Shown here piece by piece: positions 1-7,698 of a stretch of DNA of 40,647 nt; position 1 is the first letter of the stretch, and each line of letters begins with the position of its first letter. Source of the DNA: an uncultured Porphyromonas sp. (GTDB taxonomy: Bacteria > Bacteroidota > Bacteroidia > Bacteroidales > Porphyromonadaceae); NCBI GenBank assembly GCA_900539155.1, contig UQBE01000015.1:1-40647 (forward strand). The letters run 5' to 3'. The notes under the pieces are model-generated. The model made no database searches. It was not told the origin of the DNA and saw nothing but the letters and a program-made list of their open reading frames with translations. The position numbers and the translations under genes were made by a program.

Positions 1-60
1 AATAACTACGATATAAGGAGTTAGAAGGCTTGGTTTACAACCCTCCCTCTCCGCAAGCAA

Positions 61-94
61 GGGTGTAAATCAACGAGTTACGTGATTTGCACCC
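61..94. repeat. Imperfect inverted repeat at left edge
   Basis: The arms GGGTGTAAATCA (61-72) and TGATTTGCACCC (83-94) are complementary at 11 of 12 positions around a 10-nt centre. A further ACACCC follows at 101-106. Such a site beside a horizontally acquired island could be a recombinase core or a hairpin, but no integrase gene is in view, so its role is not established. Confidence 0.4.
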
Positions 95-154
95 TTTGTT
101 ACACCCAAAAAGTTTCTCGGTATTTTCTTGTATGGTTTTTGGGGGCAGTCGTAA

Positions 155-355
155 AACCTTATCCTTGTCAACCAGTCGACAGGAGTGAGCCGAGGACGCA
201 ACGGCTTCCGCAAGGACAAGTCTGGCGAGAAGCTCGCCGAATCGGAAGAAGATCTCCTCGAACACCGCACCGACGCATTCGACACCCTCTGCATCAGCTA
301 CGAGAAATTCCCCGACCACAATATTGTCAGTGTGCCAGTGAGCGGCATCCTATAA
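155..355 (+). pseudogene. C-terminal remnant of an unrecognised gene
   Basis: An open frame without a clear start runs from just after a stop at 152-154 to TAA at 353-355. It encodes about 66 residues that look protein-like, including the segment EDLLEHRTDAFDTLCISYEK. GC content is clearly higher than in the AT-rich DNA that follows. I do not recognise the family. It is best read as the tail of a gene truncated at the island boundary; a short real gene using an alternative start cannot be excluded. Confidence 0.35.
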
Positions 356-506
356 CCGCAAGAGTAATTTTAAATAGCGACAAGAGTAACCCGCATTCCT
401 ATCACTTTTTCGCATTTATATGTTAAAAACCTTGCACAAAACACATAATTTTTAGCTTGCCTAGCATATGTTTTTGTTTTTTACATAGAGTCAAAATAAA
501 AAATGG

Positions 507-514
507 TACATTTG
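507..514 (+). promoter_or_regulatory. Promoter -7 box of the restriction-modification operon
   Basis: TACATTTG matches the Bacteroidetes -7 consensus TAnnTTTG and lies 23 nt before the ATG of the XRE regulator. This implies a very short leader. No exact TTG is present at the usual -33 spacing, so the promoter may depend on the regulator or be weak. The stretch 356-506 is AT-rich and shows nothing else. Confidence 0.55.
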
Positions 515-537
515 CATCAGTAATATATTAGCAAAGT

Positions 538-744
538 ATGGATAAAGATTTAAATAGAATAAAAGTTGTTTTAGTTGAGCAGAAGCGAACTAGCAGATGG
601 CTTGCTAATGAGTTAGGGAAAGACGAAACAACTGTTTCCAAATGGTGTACTAACAGAGTGCAGCCTACACTGGAAACAATGTTTGCCATTGCCAAAGTTC
701 TAAATGTGCCTGTACAAGATTTGCTAACTAACGAACTTAACTAA
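538..744 (+). CDS. XRE/Cro-type HTH regulator (controller-like)
   Basis: This 68-residue protein is essentially a single helix-turn-helix domain. It contains SRWLANELGKDETTVSKWCT (about residues 19-38), the turn and recognition helix of XRE proteins, and a C-terminal dimerisation part ending VPVQDLLTNELN. It sits 4 nt before the first methyltransferase and is the first gene of the operon. By analogy with controller (C) proteins it probably binds near its own promoter and times methyltransferase versus nuclease expression. The function is inferred from family and position. Codon use is AT-rich like the following methyltransferases, so it was probably acquired with them. Confidence 0.85.
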   Translation: MDKDLNRIKVVLVEQKRTSRWLANELGKDETTVSKWCTNRVQPTLETMFAIAKVLNVPVQDLLTNELN

Positions 745-748
745 ACTA

Positions 749-1936
749 ATGTCGACATATATATTTAAAAAATCAAATATACAAAATGTTTGCGACGCTC
801 AAATGGCTAATACAATAGCTTCATTTGATGGTTGCAAAATGGATGCAGAAAACATCTATATAGACTATACAGATAGAAATTATCTGTGTGAACCTCAAAT
901 TGACATAATTCGCGACTCCGACATTCATGCTATTTCAATGTTTTCGGGATGTGGCGGACTGGATATTGGTACTCAGATGGCTGGCGTCAAGGTTATATCA
1001 ACCTTGGACTTTGATCCAGACACAGTTAAAACAGTGAAAGCCAATAGATTCTTTTCTTTCGCCGACCACCAATGTGAGGATATTCGTAACATTACAGCCA
1101 AAAACTATACGGAAATATTGAAGAAAAATAATCCGAATAAGTTAATAATGGTTGGAGGACCTCCATGTCAACCATTCTCTAAAGCTGGCTATTGGATAAC
1201 TAATGAGAAAAGAGCAGCAGTTGAAGACGAACGAAATATGGTTGGGGAATATATCAGACTCATCTCTGAAATTCGTCCAGATGGAGCAATTCTAGAGAAT
1301 GTAGAAAGTATTCTTCATCCCACTAATCGGGCAGCTGTTGAGTTCATCGAGAATGAATTGACAAAAATGGGATACCACTTTAAACGAGTACTTGCAAATG
1401 CAGTAGATTTCGGTGTGCCTCAGAAAAGAAAACGTGTTATCTTTATGATTAGCCGAAATCCCATAGAGGGAGAACCAACGAGATTATCTCCAGAAGAAGT
1501 AGCTAAAGTTAACGTTTTGGACTGGATAGGTAGGTTTGATAGTTCTGAGTTCACAGAAGTAGAAGAGTCTGTCGAAGGGAAAACCTACGGATTTGAACTT
1601 TCAGAAGTCCCCCCAGGACATAACTATATGGCATTGTCTGCAAGAAATGGATATCCGAATCCCAAGTTTGTTGCAAATAAACGATTTTGGAATTTCCTAC
1701 TAAAGTTGCATCCAATGACTCCGTCGTGGACTATAGCAGCTCAACCTGGTCCTTGGGTTGGCCCTTTCCATTGGGATAATAGAAGATTACGGGTTAACGA
1801 GGTCGCCGCGATCCAAACTTTTCCAATGGACTATAAGTTTGTTGGAACAAGGAGAACTATACAAAAACAAATTGGTAATGCAGTACCATCAGTGTTGGCA
1901 AAAGCCTTTGTTGAACATTTGATTAAATTTGTGTAA
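749..1936 (+). CDS. DNA (cytosine-5-)methyltransferase 1
   Basis: This 395-residue enzyme transfers a methyl group from S-adenosylmethionine to C5 of cytosine. Motifs in order: SAM-binding FSGCGGLDIG (65-74), catalytic GGPPCQPFS with Cys140 (136-144), ENV (183-185), QKRKRV (225-230), and QIGNAVP near the C-terminus (374-380). About 60 residues precede motif I. The target recognition region lies between motif VIII and the C-terminal motifs (about 240-350). Its stop overlaps the start of the second methyltransferase by 1 nt (TAATG), indicating translational coupling. It should protect one strand or context of the site cut by the downstream R subunits. All motifs are intact. The DNA is visibly AT-rich compared with the rest of the window. 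Confidence 0.95.
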   Translation: MSTYIFKKSNIQNVCDAQMANTIASFDGCKMDAENIYIDYTDRNYLCEPQIDIIRDSDIHAISMFSGCGGLDIGTQMAGVKVISTLDFDPDTVKTVKANRFFSFADHQCEDIRNITAKNYTEILKKNNPNKLIMVGGPPCQPFSKAGYWITNEKRAAVEDERNMVGEYIRLISEIRPDGAILENVESILHPTNRAAVEFIENELTKMGYHFKRVLANAVDFGVPQKRKRVIFMISRNPIEGEPTRLSPEEVAKVNVLDWIGRFDSSEFTEVEESVEGKTYGFELSEVPPGHNYMALSARNGYPNPKFVANKRFWNFLLKLHPMTPSWTIAAQPGPWVGPFHWDNRRLRVNEVAAIQTFPMDYKFVGTRRTIQKQIGNAVPSVLAKAFVEHLIKFV

Positions 1937-2961
1937 TGGCACTTAAATTAGTAAGTATATTTTCAGGAGTCGGAGGTATTGATGCAGGTTTTCACGAAGC
2001 TGGTTTCGATACTATATTTGCCAATGATAATTGGCAAAATGCTTGTGATAGTTTCAAGAAGAACTACCCCAACGCAGAAGTTGTATGCTCTAGTATAGCA
2101 GATGTAGATTTTAAGGCGGTCAAAGAAAAGTATGGTCCAATAGATGGACTTGTTGGAGGGCCTCCTTGTCCTCCATTCTCTAAATCTCGCTTTTATCGCA
2201 CTGACAAAAAACGTGGAATAGAGGATGAGAGTGGTTTCCTAACCGTTAGTAATTATTTTAGAGCCTTAGAGGAATTAAATCCTCGTTTCTTCTTCTTTGA
2301 GAATGTTGCTGGTTTTGTATTCAAACCCCATAAGGCAGCTCTTGAAATGGTACAAGAAGAGAGTGAAAGATTAGGCTATAAGATAGTATATAAAGTACTT
2401 AATGCGGCAAATTATGGTGTTCCACAAATCAGAAAACGCTTCATTTGTGTTGGCGTGAAGAAGGATATGCCAGATTTTGAATTTCCAAAAGAAACGCATT
2501 CAGAAGAAGGAACTAATGGTACAAGAAAATGGGTAACGTGTGGAGATGTTATATCTGATATAGACTATGACTTGCCTGAGGATAAAGATAAACAAGCTGG
2601 TTCTAAGCATAAAGACTTGCTCCCTTTAATTCCTCCTGGAGATAATTATCTTTTCTTCACGGCAGAAAGAGGGTATCCTTATCCTCTTTTCAAGTGGAGG
2701 TCAAGATATTGGTCCTTTTTGCTAAAACTATCCCCATTGAAACCCTCGTGGACAATACAAGCAAGTTTCTCTAACAACATGGGACCTTTCCATTGGAAGA
2801 ATCGATTCCTTCGTATTCAGGAGATTCAACGCATACAAACATTTCCTGACGGATATACATTCCTAGGAAAATTTTCAGATCAATGGAGGTTGATAGGTAA
2901 TGCAGTTCCCCCAAAATTGGTAGAGGCAATAGCAAAACAGATAAAGAAGCTATATTTCTAA
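1936..2961 (+). CDS. DNA (cytosine-5-)methyltransferase 2
   Basis: This 341-residue m5C methyltransferase starts at an ATG overlapping the previous stop. Motifs: FSGVGGIDAGF (9-19), catalytic GGPPCPPFS with Cys78 (the usual Q after Cys is P), ENV (122-124), QIRKR (164-168) and GNAVP (321-325). Its target region resembles that of the upstream enzyme: both have a GYP.P..F segment, LLKL.P..PSWTI, GPFHW.NR.LR and an IQTFP motif. The two probably arose by duplication. LlaJI-type systems use two such enzymes, one per strand of an asymmetric site. The site here cannot be read from sequence. Confidence 0.94.
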   Translation: MALKLVSIFSGVGGIDAGFHEAGFDTIFANDNWQNACDSFKKNYPNAEVVCSSIADVDFKAVKEKYGPIDGLVGGPPCPPFSKSRFYRTDKKRGIEDESGFLTVSNYFRALEELNPRFFFFENVAGFVFKPHKAALEMVQEESERLGYKIVYKVLNAANYGVPQIRKRFICVGVKKDMPDFEFPKETHSEEGTNGTRKWVTCGDVISDIDYDLPEDKDKQAGSKHKDLLPLIPPGDNYLFFTAERGYPYPLFKWRSRYWSFLLKLSPLKPSWTIQASFSNNMGPFHWKNRFLRIQEIQRIQTFPDGYTFLGKFSDQWRLIGNAVPPKLVEAIAKQIKKLYF

Positions 2962-2974
2962 ATAACTCAATAAT

Positions 2975-4900
2975 ATGGCAGTAGTATATAAAAAAATAGA
3001 CACCCTTTCGACTGGATTTCCCCTAGTCGAAGGGGACTTCTATAATAAATTTGACTCTGGAAACCTCTTTCAAGATACTGTAGAGAAGTATTTCCCAAAT
3101 TGCTTTGCCTTTGATGAATTATCTAGAAGGCAAGGAACTGAAATGTCCGAGTCTTTGTTTGAGTGCAAATTCAAAATTGTTGGTTCAAGTAATAAGCCAT
3201 TCTATATCTATGTAGCGGAAATGGAGGGTGGAGGAAGACCGGGACTTCCAAATGAGCAACGTTTGCAGTTTCGTCATCATGGCAGTTGGTCTCCAGATAT
3301 AAAAGATTTGGCAATAGCTAAGAACTTTTGTCGTACAGATAATTTAAGTGAAAAGAAATGCTATGTTATCTGTATATACAAGCCTTCGCAAACAGAGGAA
3401 GACATTTGCTTTGTAGGTATATATCCTGATATGATATTGAAAGGAGAGCAAGAAGCATATTCTCCCACATCCGTACAAGTAAAAATTGATAAAATACAAG
3501 AGGCTTACATAAATGGTGTTTCTATTTATGAAAAAGCAGTAGATAAAAGAATAGTGTCATTTAAGCCCAAATATTTGTTGTGGTATATGAAAAATCGTGA
3601 TGAACTACATCTTGGAGATATTGAGAAAGCAATGAATAACCGCTTTGAAAACTCTTCTTCACAAGTTTCTCAAATTACAGAATCAGAATACATTAAAGGT
3701 AATATTGACTACCTTTCAGCCATCCGCACGAAACCTTTCCTGCTTCTTGCCGGTATCTCAGGCACGGGTAAGAGTCGCATCGTAAAGGAAATGGCATACG
3801 CCAGCTGTCCTGACGAGGGCGACCTGCGCCAAGACCCAACTTCTCCCGGCAACTACTGCCTTGTAGAGGTGAAACCTAACTGGAACGACTCTACTGAACT
3901 ACTCGGTTACGAATCCGTGCTTGACGGCGGCAATTACTATCTGACTAAGTTCGTAAAGTTCCTCATTAAAGCTATGCAACACGAGAATGTACCATTCTTC
4001 GTGTGCCTTGACGAGATGAACCTTGCTCCAGTGGAGCAATACTTCGCAGAGTTCTTGAGCATATTGGAAAGCCGCAAGGATGTGGACGGCACCATTAAGA
4101 GTGAACCACTTATCCCTGCTGCCATTTTTGAGAAGTACAAGCGGAAACTCCATGAAGTGTTATTCCCAACCAAGGACAGTTCCAAGACAAGTGCGGGCGT
4201 GGGGTACTACACAGCCGACGACGGTACTGCCGTATATTTCCACAGCACTTACGCAAAACTGATGGAGGAAGGTCTGCGCATTCCTCGCAACCTTATTGTG
4301 GTCGGCACAGTGAATATGGACGATACCACCTACCAGTTCAGCCGTAAGGTGATTGACCGTGCGATGACTATTGAGATGAACGAGGTCAACCTTGATAACA
4401 TGTTTGACACGGAAAAGCCCGATGCACTCAGTTATCGTGAGGATGTAGTGGATAAGAGTTGGTTCTTCGCTCCATTCGCGCAGAGCAATGTTGCACTCCA
4501 GCAAATGAGCGAAGAGCATGAACTGCTTGCCTACAAGATTAAGGAAACCATCGGTCAAACCAATTCCGATGGTACTCAAACACCCAACAGCCTTGAAACC
4601 ATCCTCGGCAAGACACCGTTCCGTATCGCTTACCGTGTAGTAAACGAGTTGATTCTCCACTTCTACGCCCTGCGCTGGGAGAACAAGGATGCCGAGTTTG
4701 AAACCCTCTATAACAAGGCTCTCGACAACATCCTCATGATGAAGGTGCTTCCTCGAATTGAGGGCAACGAGGACTTGGTGAAAGAGCCATTGGCACAACT
4801 TGAAACATGGACTGCTGGAGCATATCCTAAAGCCAACGCCAAGATTGAAGAAATGCGTGAACGCCTTGAATGCGCTCACTTCACCAGTTTCTGGCCATAA
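2975..4900 (+). CDS. McrB-like AAA+ NTPase, restriction subunit R1 (LlaJI.R1-like)
   Basis: This 641-residue motor subunit has two halves. Residues 1 to about 245 carry no AAA+ motifs and match the position of the site-specific DNA-binding domain of LlaJI.R1-like proteins. Residues about 247-641 form a McrB-type AAA+ domain: Walker A GISGTGKS (260-267), Walker B FFVCLDEMNLAP (341-352) and the sensor-like GTVNMD (444-449). McrB proteins use GTP and activate a nuclease partner, here the next gene 13 nt downstream. Base composition switches sharply near nt 3710-3730, from AT-rich codons to GC-richer ones, at the domain boundary. This suggests a mosaic gene in which the specificity part was exchanged together with the methyltransferases. 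The frame is intact. Confidence 0.9.
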   Translation: MAVVYKKIDTLSTGFPLVEGDFYNKFDSGNLFQDTVEKYFPNCFAFDELSRRQGTEMSESLFECKFKIVGSSNKPFYIYVAEMEGGGRPGLPNEQRLQFRHHGSWSPDIKDLAIAKNFCRTDNLSEKKCYVICIYKPSQTEEDICFVGIYPDMILKGEQEAYSPTSVQVKIDKIQEAYINGVSIYEKAVDKRIVSFKPKYLLWYMKNRDELHLGDIEKAMNNRFENSSSQVSQITESEYIKGNIDYLSAIRTKPFLLLAGISGTGKSRIVKEMAYASCPDEGDLRQDPTSPGNYCLVEVKPNWNDSTELLGYESVLDGGNYYLTKFVKFLIKAMQHENVPFFVCLDEMNLAPVEQYFAEFLSILESRKDVDGTIKSEPLIPAAIFEKYKRKLHEVLFPTKDSSKTSAGVGYYTADDGTAVYFHSTYAKLMEEGLRIPRNLIVVGTVNMDDTTYQFSRKVIDRAMTIEMNEVNLDNMFDTEKPDALSYREDVVDKSWFFAPFAQSNVALQQMSEEHELLAYKIKETIGQTNSDGTQTPNSLETILGKTPFRIAYRVVNELILHFYALRWENKDAEFETLYNKALDNILMMKVLPRIEGNEDLVKEPLAQLETWTAGAYPKANAKIEEMRERLECAHFTSFWP

Positions 4901-4913
4901 ACAATAGCAGAAC

Positions 4914-7229
4914 ATGGATGCGCTGAAATTTGCAGACAAGGCAGGGAATGTGGAGATAACCATCACCACTCGCTCCATTCAGAACTCGCTCCAACGGCTC
5001 AAAAGTCGTGTAGGCGAGGATGCAGCCATGCACTACTGTGACTACAAGTCATCATGCGAGGGTACACTACAATTGCCCTATGATGGCAATCTGCCACAAG
5101 GCTCTGAGTGGAAAGGGCAGCCACCAGTAATGTTTGAGACCTGCCAGTATAACATCACCTTGCATTTCAGCAACATTGAGGGCGAACCACGCATCATCCA
5201 TACAAACAAGGACGTGGCAGAGGCATTCCAATGGTATGTCGCAGGTGACGGCGGTTTCCTCATGGCTGCTCTCGACTTCCTCAACGAGCCAGGCATCTTC
5301 CGTCTGCAATACGCCTACAAGCCCAAAGAACTCACCGAACGCTTGGCGTGGATAGAGTTCCGTGTGGTATCACCAAAACTCGACACGAAGCGTGACCTCA
5401 TGCACATGATGAGCATGATAAACGCCGAGTACGAGAACCTTGTGTTCAAGTACCTCACCAAGACGTTCCAGTCGCTGAGCCTGTCGAGCAGCCAGAGCAA
5501 TGAAATGATTTGGCTCTCCATCTTTAAGGGCGTGATTGACGAGTACATCACGGCACTGGAGTTTGTGACCAACCGCCCCAACACCCGAGGCGAGCGCATC
5601 ACCTATTACGACCGTGTGGATAAAATCAAGCGGTGGTCGCCCAAGATGCTCAACCAATACGAGGAGCAAAAGGCAGCCAAGACGCTTGACCACTACCTCT
5701 TCCGTCTCGACGAGAAGCAGAAGACCATCGACACAAAGGAGAATCGCTTTGTGAAGTACACCGTCAAGCAGATAGGTAAGAAACTGATTGACGTGTTGAC
5801 ACAGTTGCAGCGCAACTATCAAGGTCAGCTTTTGGGAGAGGAACTGGACTGGCTGAGAGGCAAAGGAGAACGTATGCAGAACATCTTGCACCACCGCATC
5901 TGGCGACAGATTGGCGAATTCAAAGGTTTTCGTCAGGAGAGCAGTGTGCTGCAAAAGCGCACTGGCTACTCGCAAATATACCGTTTGTGGTACATTCTGC
6001 AAAGCGGTCTCGGCTTCTATGAGGGTAGCAACGAGATAGGCGTGCGTCCTATTTGGGAGTTGTACGAACTTTGGTGTTTCCTGAAAATGAAGCAACTGGT
6101 GATGGACGTGTTGGAGATAGACCTGACCGACCCTGACCAAGTAGCACTCGTGGAGGAAAACCGTAACACCATGCTCACGCCATTCACCGACAGCACCGTG
6201 GAGCACAAGATTACCTACCACAACCGCTTCAAAGACGATGTGGTGGAACTGTGCTATCAGCACACTTACAACCGTCGTTCGGGCGAAGTGCATACCGCTA
6301 CCACGGAGCAACGCCCCGACATCGTGCTCAACATCCAAAAGGCAGACGGCTTTGTGCTGACTTACCTCTACGATGCTAAGTACCGTGTGCTTGACGATAC
6401 GAACAAAGATGCCGATAACCTTGAAACAGACTACGACATCTCGGACTATCCGCCACCAGATGCACTCAACCAGATGCACCGATACCGTGATGCTATCTAC
6501 TATGGCAGTGATCGCTTCGAGCACACTGCCAAGGAGATTATCGGCGGCTACATCCTTTTCCCTGGACGCTATCGCAATGAGAGCGGAGGCAAGACACCGT
6601 ACTATATTGATTCCATTAAGGAAGTTAATATCGGTGCTTTTCCACTGTTACCTAATGGCGACCACCCCGAAGAAGAGGGTAAGATGCTTCGCGACCACCT
6701 CGTGCAGATACTCCGCACCGAGGAACGCTACGAACAAATCAAGGACAGCATACCGCAAAAGGGATTGACCTACACCATTGTTCCCGGCGAGAGCGACCTA
6801 GTGCTTGTGGGCTACTACAAGAGTGGGCAGCTTGAAACCATTAAGAAGAACAAACTCTACTATGTCCGTGCCGGCATGGATCAAGGTTCGCTACGTCTCA
6901 CCGCAGGTTTTGAGCATTGTTACTATGTGCTGCTACACAACACGCAGAGTCAGGAACTATACAAGTTGTCAACCAACGGTCCACGCATCGTGTCAGGTAC
7001 ACAACTGCAAGCCAAAGGATTTGACGCACAACGCGAGTTCTACCTTGCTTTCGACTTGGAGAGCACCGAACCGATTGTGCATGTGCATAAGCCTGACGGC
7101 AGTGTGTTCAAAGTGAAAAAGAGTCCGACTCCTTACGCAAAAGATCCATACTTTAAGACTCTCACCGAGTTATTGGAGGACGTGAAGCCTGAGTCAAAGT
7201 CAGAGGTAAAGCTATTTGGTGACGTATAA
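4914..7229 (+). CDS. DUF2357/McrC-like PD-(D/E)XK nuclease, restriction subunit R2
   Basis: This 771-residue protein is the likely nuclease subunit working with the McrB-like motor. The N-terminal half resembles DUF2357 proteins. A WELYELWCFLKM segment lies at about 381-392. A PD-(D/E)XK-type core follows: RPDIVL (467-472, Asp469) and YDAKYR (486-491, Asp487 and Lys489), then QMHRYRDAIYY (520-530). The family and the order M, M, R1, R2 match LlaJI; BsuMI is a more distant relative. The gene is GC-richer than the methyltransferases and continuous in composition with the 3' half of R1. Cleavage specificity is unknown. Confidence 0.88.
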   Translation: MDALKFADKAGNVEITITTRSIQNSLQRLKSRVGEDAAMHYCDYKSSCEGTLQLPYDGNLPQGSEWKGQPPVMFETCQYNITLHFSNIEGEPRIIHTNKDVAEAFQWYVAGDGGFLMAALDFLNEPGIFRLQYAYKPKELTERLAWIEFRVVSPKLDTKRDLMHMMSMINAEYENLVFKYLTKTFQSLSLSSSQSNEMIWLSIFKGVIDEYITALEFVTNRPNTRGERITYYDRVDKIKRWSPKMLNQYEEQKAAKTLDHYLFRLDEKQKTIDTKENRFVKYTVKQIGKKLIDVLTQLQRNYQGQLLGEELDWLRGKGERMQNILHHRIWRQIGEFKGFRQESSVLQKRTGYSQIYRLWYILQSGLGFYEGSNEIGVRPIWELYELWCFLKMKQLVMDVLEIDLTDPDQVALVEENRNTMLTPFTDSTVEHKITYHNRFKDDVVELCYQHTYNRRSGEVHTATTEQRPDIVLNIQKADGFVLTYLYDAKYRVLDDTNKDADNLETDYDISDYPPPDALNQMHRYRDAIYYGSDRFEHTAKEIIGGYILFPGRYRNESGGKTPYYIDSIKEVNIGAFPLLPNGDHPEEEGKMLRDHLVQILRTEERYEQIKDSIPQKGLTYTIVPGESDLVLVGYYKSGQLETIKKNKLYYVRAGMDQGSLRLTAGFEHCYYVLLHNTQSQELYKLSTNGPRIVSGTQLQAKGFDAQREFYLAFDLESTEPIVHVHKPDGSVFKVKKSPTPYAKDPYFKTLTELLEDVKPESKSEVKLFGDV

Positions 7230-7295
7230 CTGTATTCTTTCAAATTAAATGAGTTACTACGAAGAAGAAATAAACTATAACCTACATTTCACCCG

Positions 7296-7460
7296 CTAAT
7301 GCAATTTCTCAAGAATGATGTTTTTGATAACTTCATTGGGTGTTTTATAGTTTAGGTTTTAACGGGGTCTATTGTTTAGTAGGTTCTGAAAGCGTCTAAG
7401 GTCTGCGTCAGTTAAGTCTTCGAAAGTAGAGGACTTAGGGATAAACTGGCGTCGTAGCTC
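7296..7460 (-). pseudogene. IS30-family transposase C-terminal relic
   Basis: Read on the minus strand, the frame gives LRRQFIPKSSTF, then DLRRFQNLLNNRPR, a TAA at 7359-7361, then NLNYKTPNEVIKNIILEKLH and a TAG at 7296-7298. The RQFIPK and NNRPR.NLNYKTP motifs are typical of the C-terminus of IS30-family transposases. A single in-frame TAA stands where K usually follows NNRPR. The catalytic N-terminal part is absent, so this is a dead fragment downstream of the restriction-modification operon. The family assignment is by motif only. Confidence 0.65.
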
Positions 7461-7491
7461 GTATGGGTTACGATGCTTTTTTTTTGTTTGA

Positions 7492-7593
7492 TGGGCTTCT
7501 ACCTCTTCAGTGTTGCTGGAGCGAGCGCTGAAACGTCCCAAACGACTTTCCTATGACTGGATGCTGGGTGCTTCTTTCGGTCTCCTTGAGTAG
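7492..7593 (+). pseudogene. Possible truncated gene tail before sdaA
   Basis: An open frame with no good start ends at TAG 7591-7593 and encodes about 33 residues ending in KRLSYDWMLGASFGLLE. A canonical terminator follows 35 nt later. This is what would remain if an insertion removed all but the end of an older gene. The family is not recognised, and chance openness over about 100 nt is possible. Confidence 0.25.
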
Positions 7594-7628
7594 AGTCGTT
7601 TGCGGGAGGAGCTTCCGTCTAACGTGGG

Positions 7629-7658
7629 GGGGGCGACAGGCTGGATGCCCCCTTTTTT
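7629..7658 (+). terminator. Intrinsic terminator upstream of sdaA
   Basis: The stem GGGGGC (7629-7634) pairs with GCCCCC (7647-7652), closing a 12-nt loop, followed by six T (7653-7658). It would stop transcripts entering from the left, either from the restriction-modification operon, whose last gene ends 400 nt upstream, or from the gene whose tail precedes it. Confidence 0.8.
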
Positions 7659-7659
7659 G

Positions 7660-7667
7660 TATCTTTG
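7660..7667 (+). promoter_or_regulatory. sdaA promoter -7 box
   Basis: TATCTTTG is an exact TAnnTTTG match directly after the terminator T-run and 31 nt before the sdaA ATG. The spacing fits a short leader. The -33 element is not obvious because that position is inside the terminator stem. Confidence 0.6.
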
Positions 7668-7698
7668 AGCCATTAATTAGACTACACGCCCAACAACT

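Noticed and set aside
4160..4978. 272-codon antisense frame over the end of R1
   Set aside because: Same reason: the sense strand carries conserved AAA+ motifs and the antisense product has no recognisable features.
5370..6524. 384-codon open frame antisense to the R2 nuclease gene
   Set aside because: It lies wholly opposite a gene with clear nuclease motifs and shows no domain of its own; the frame is open because of the codon bias of the sense gene.
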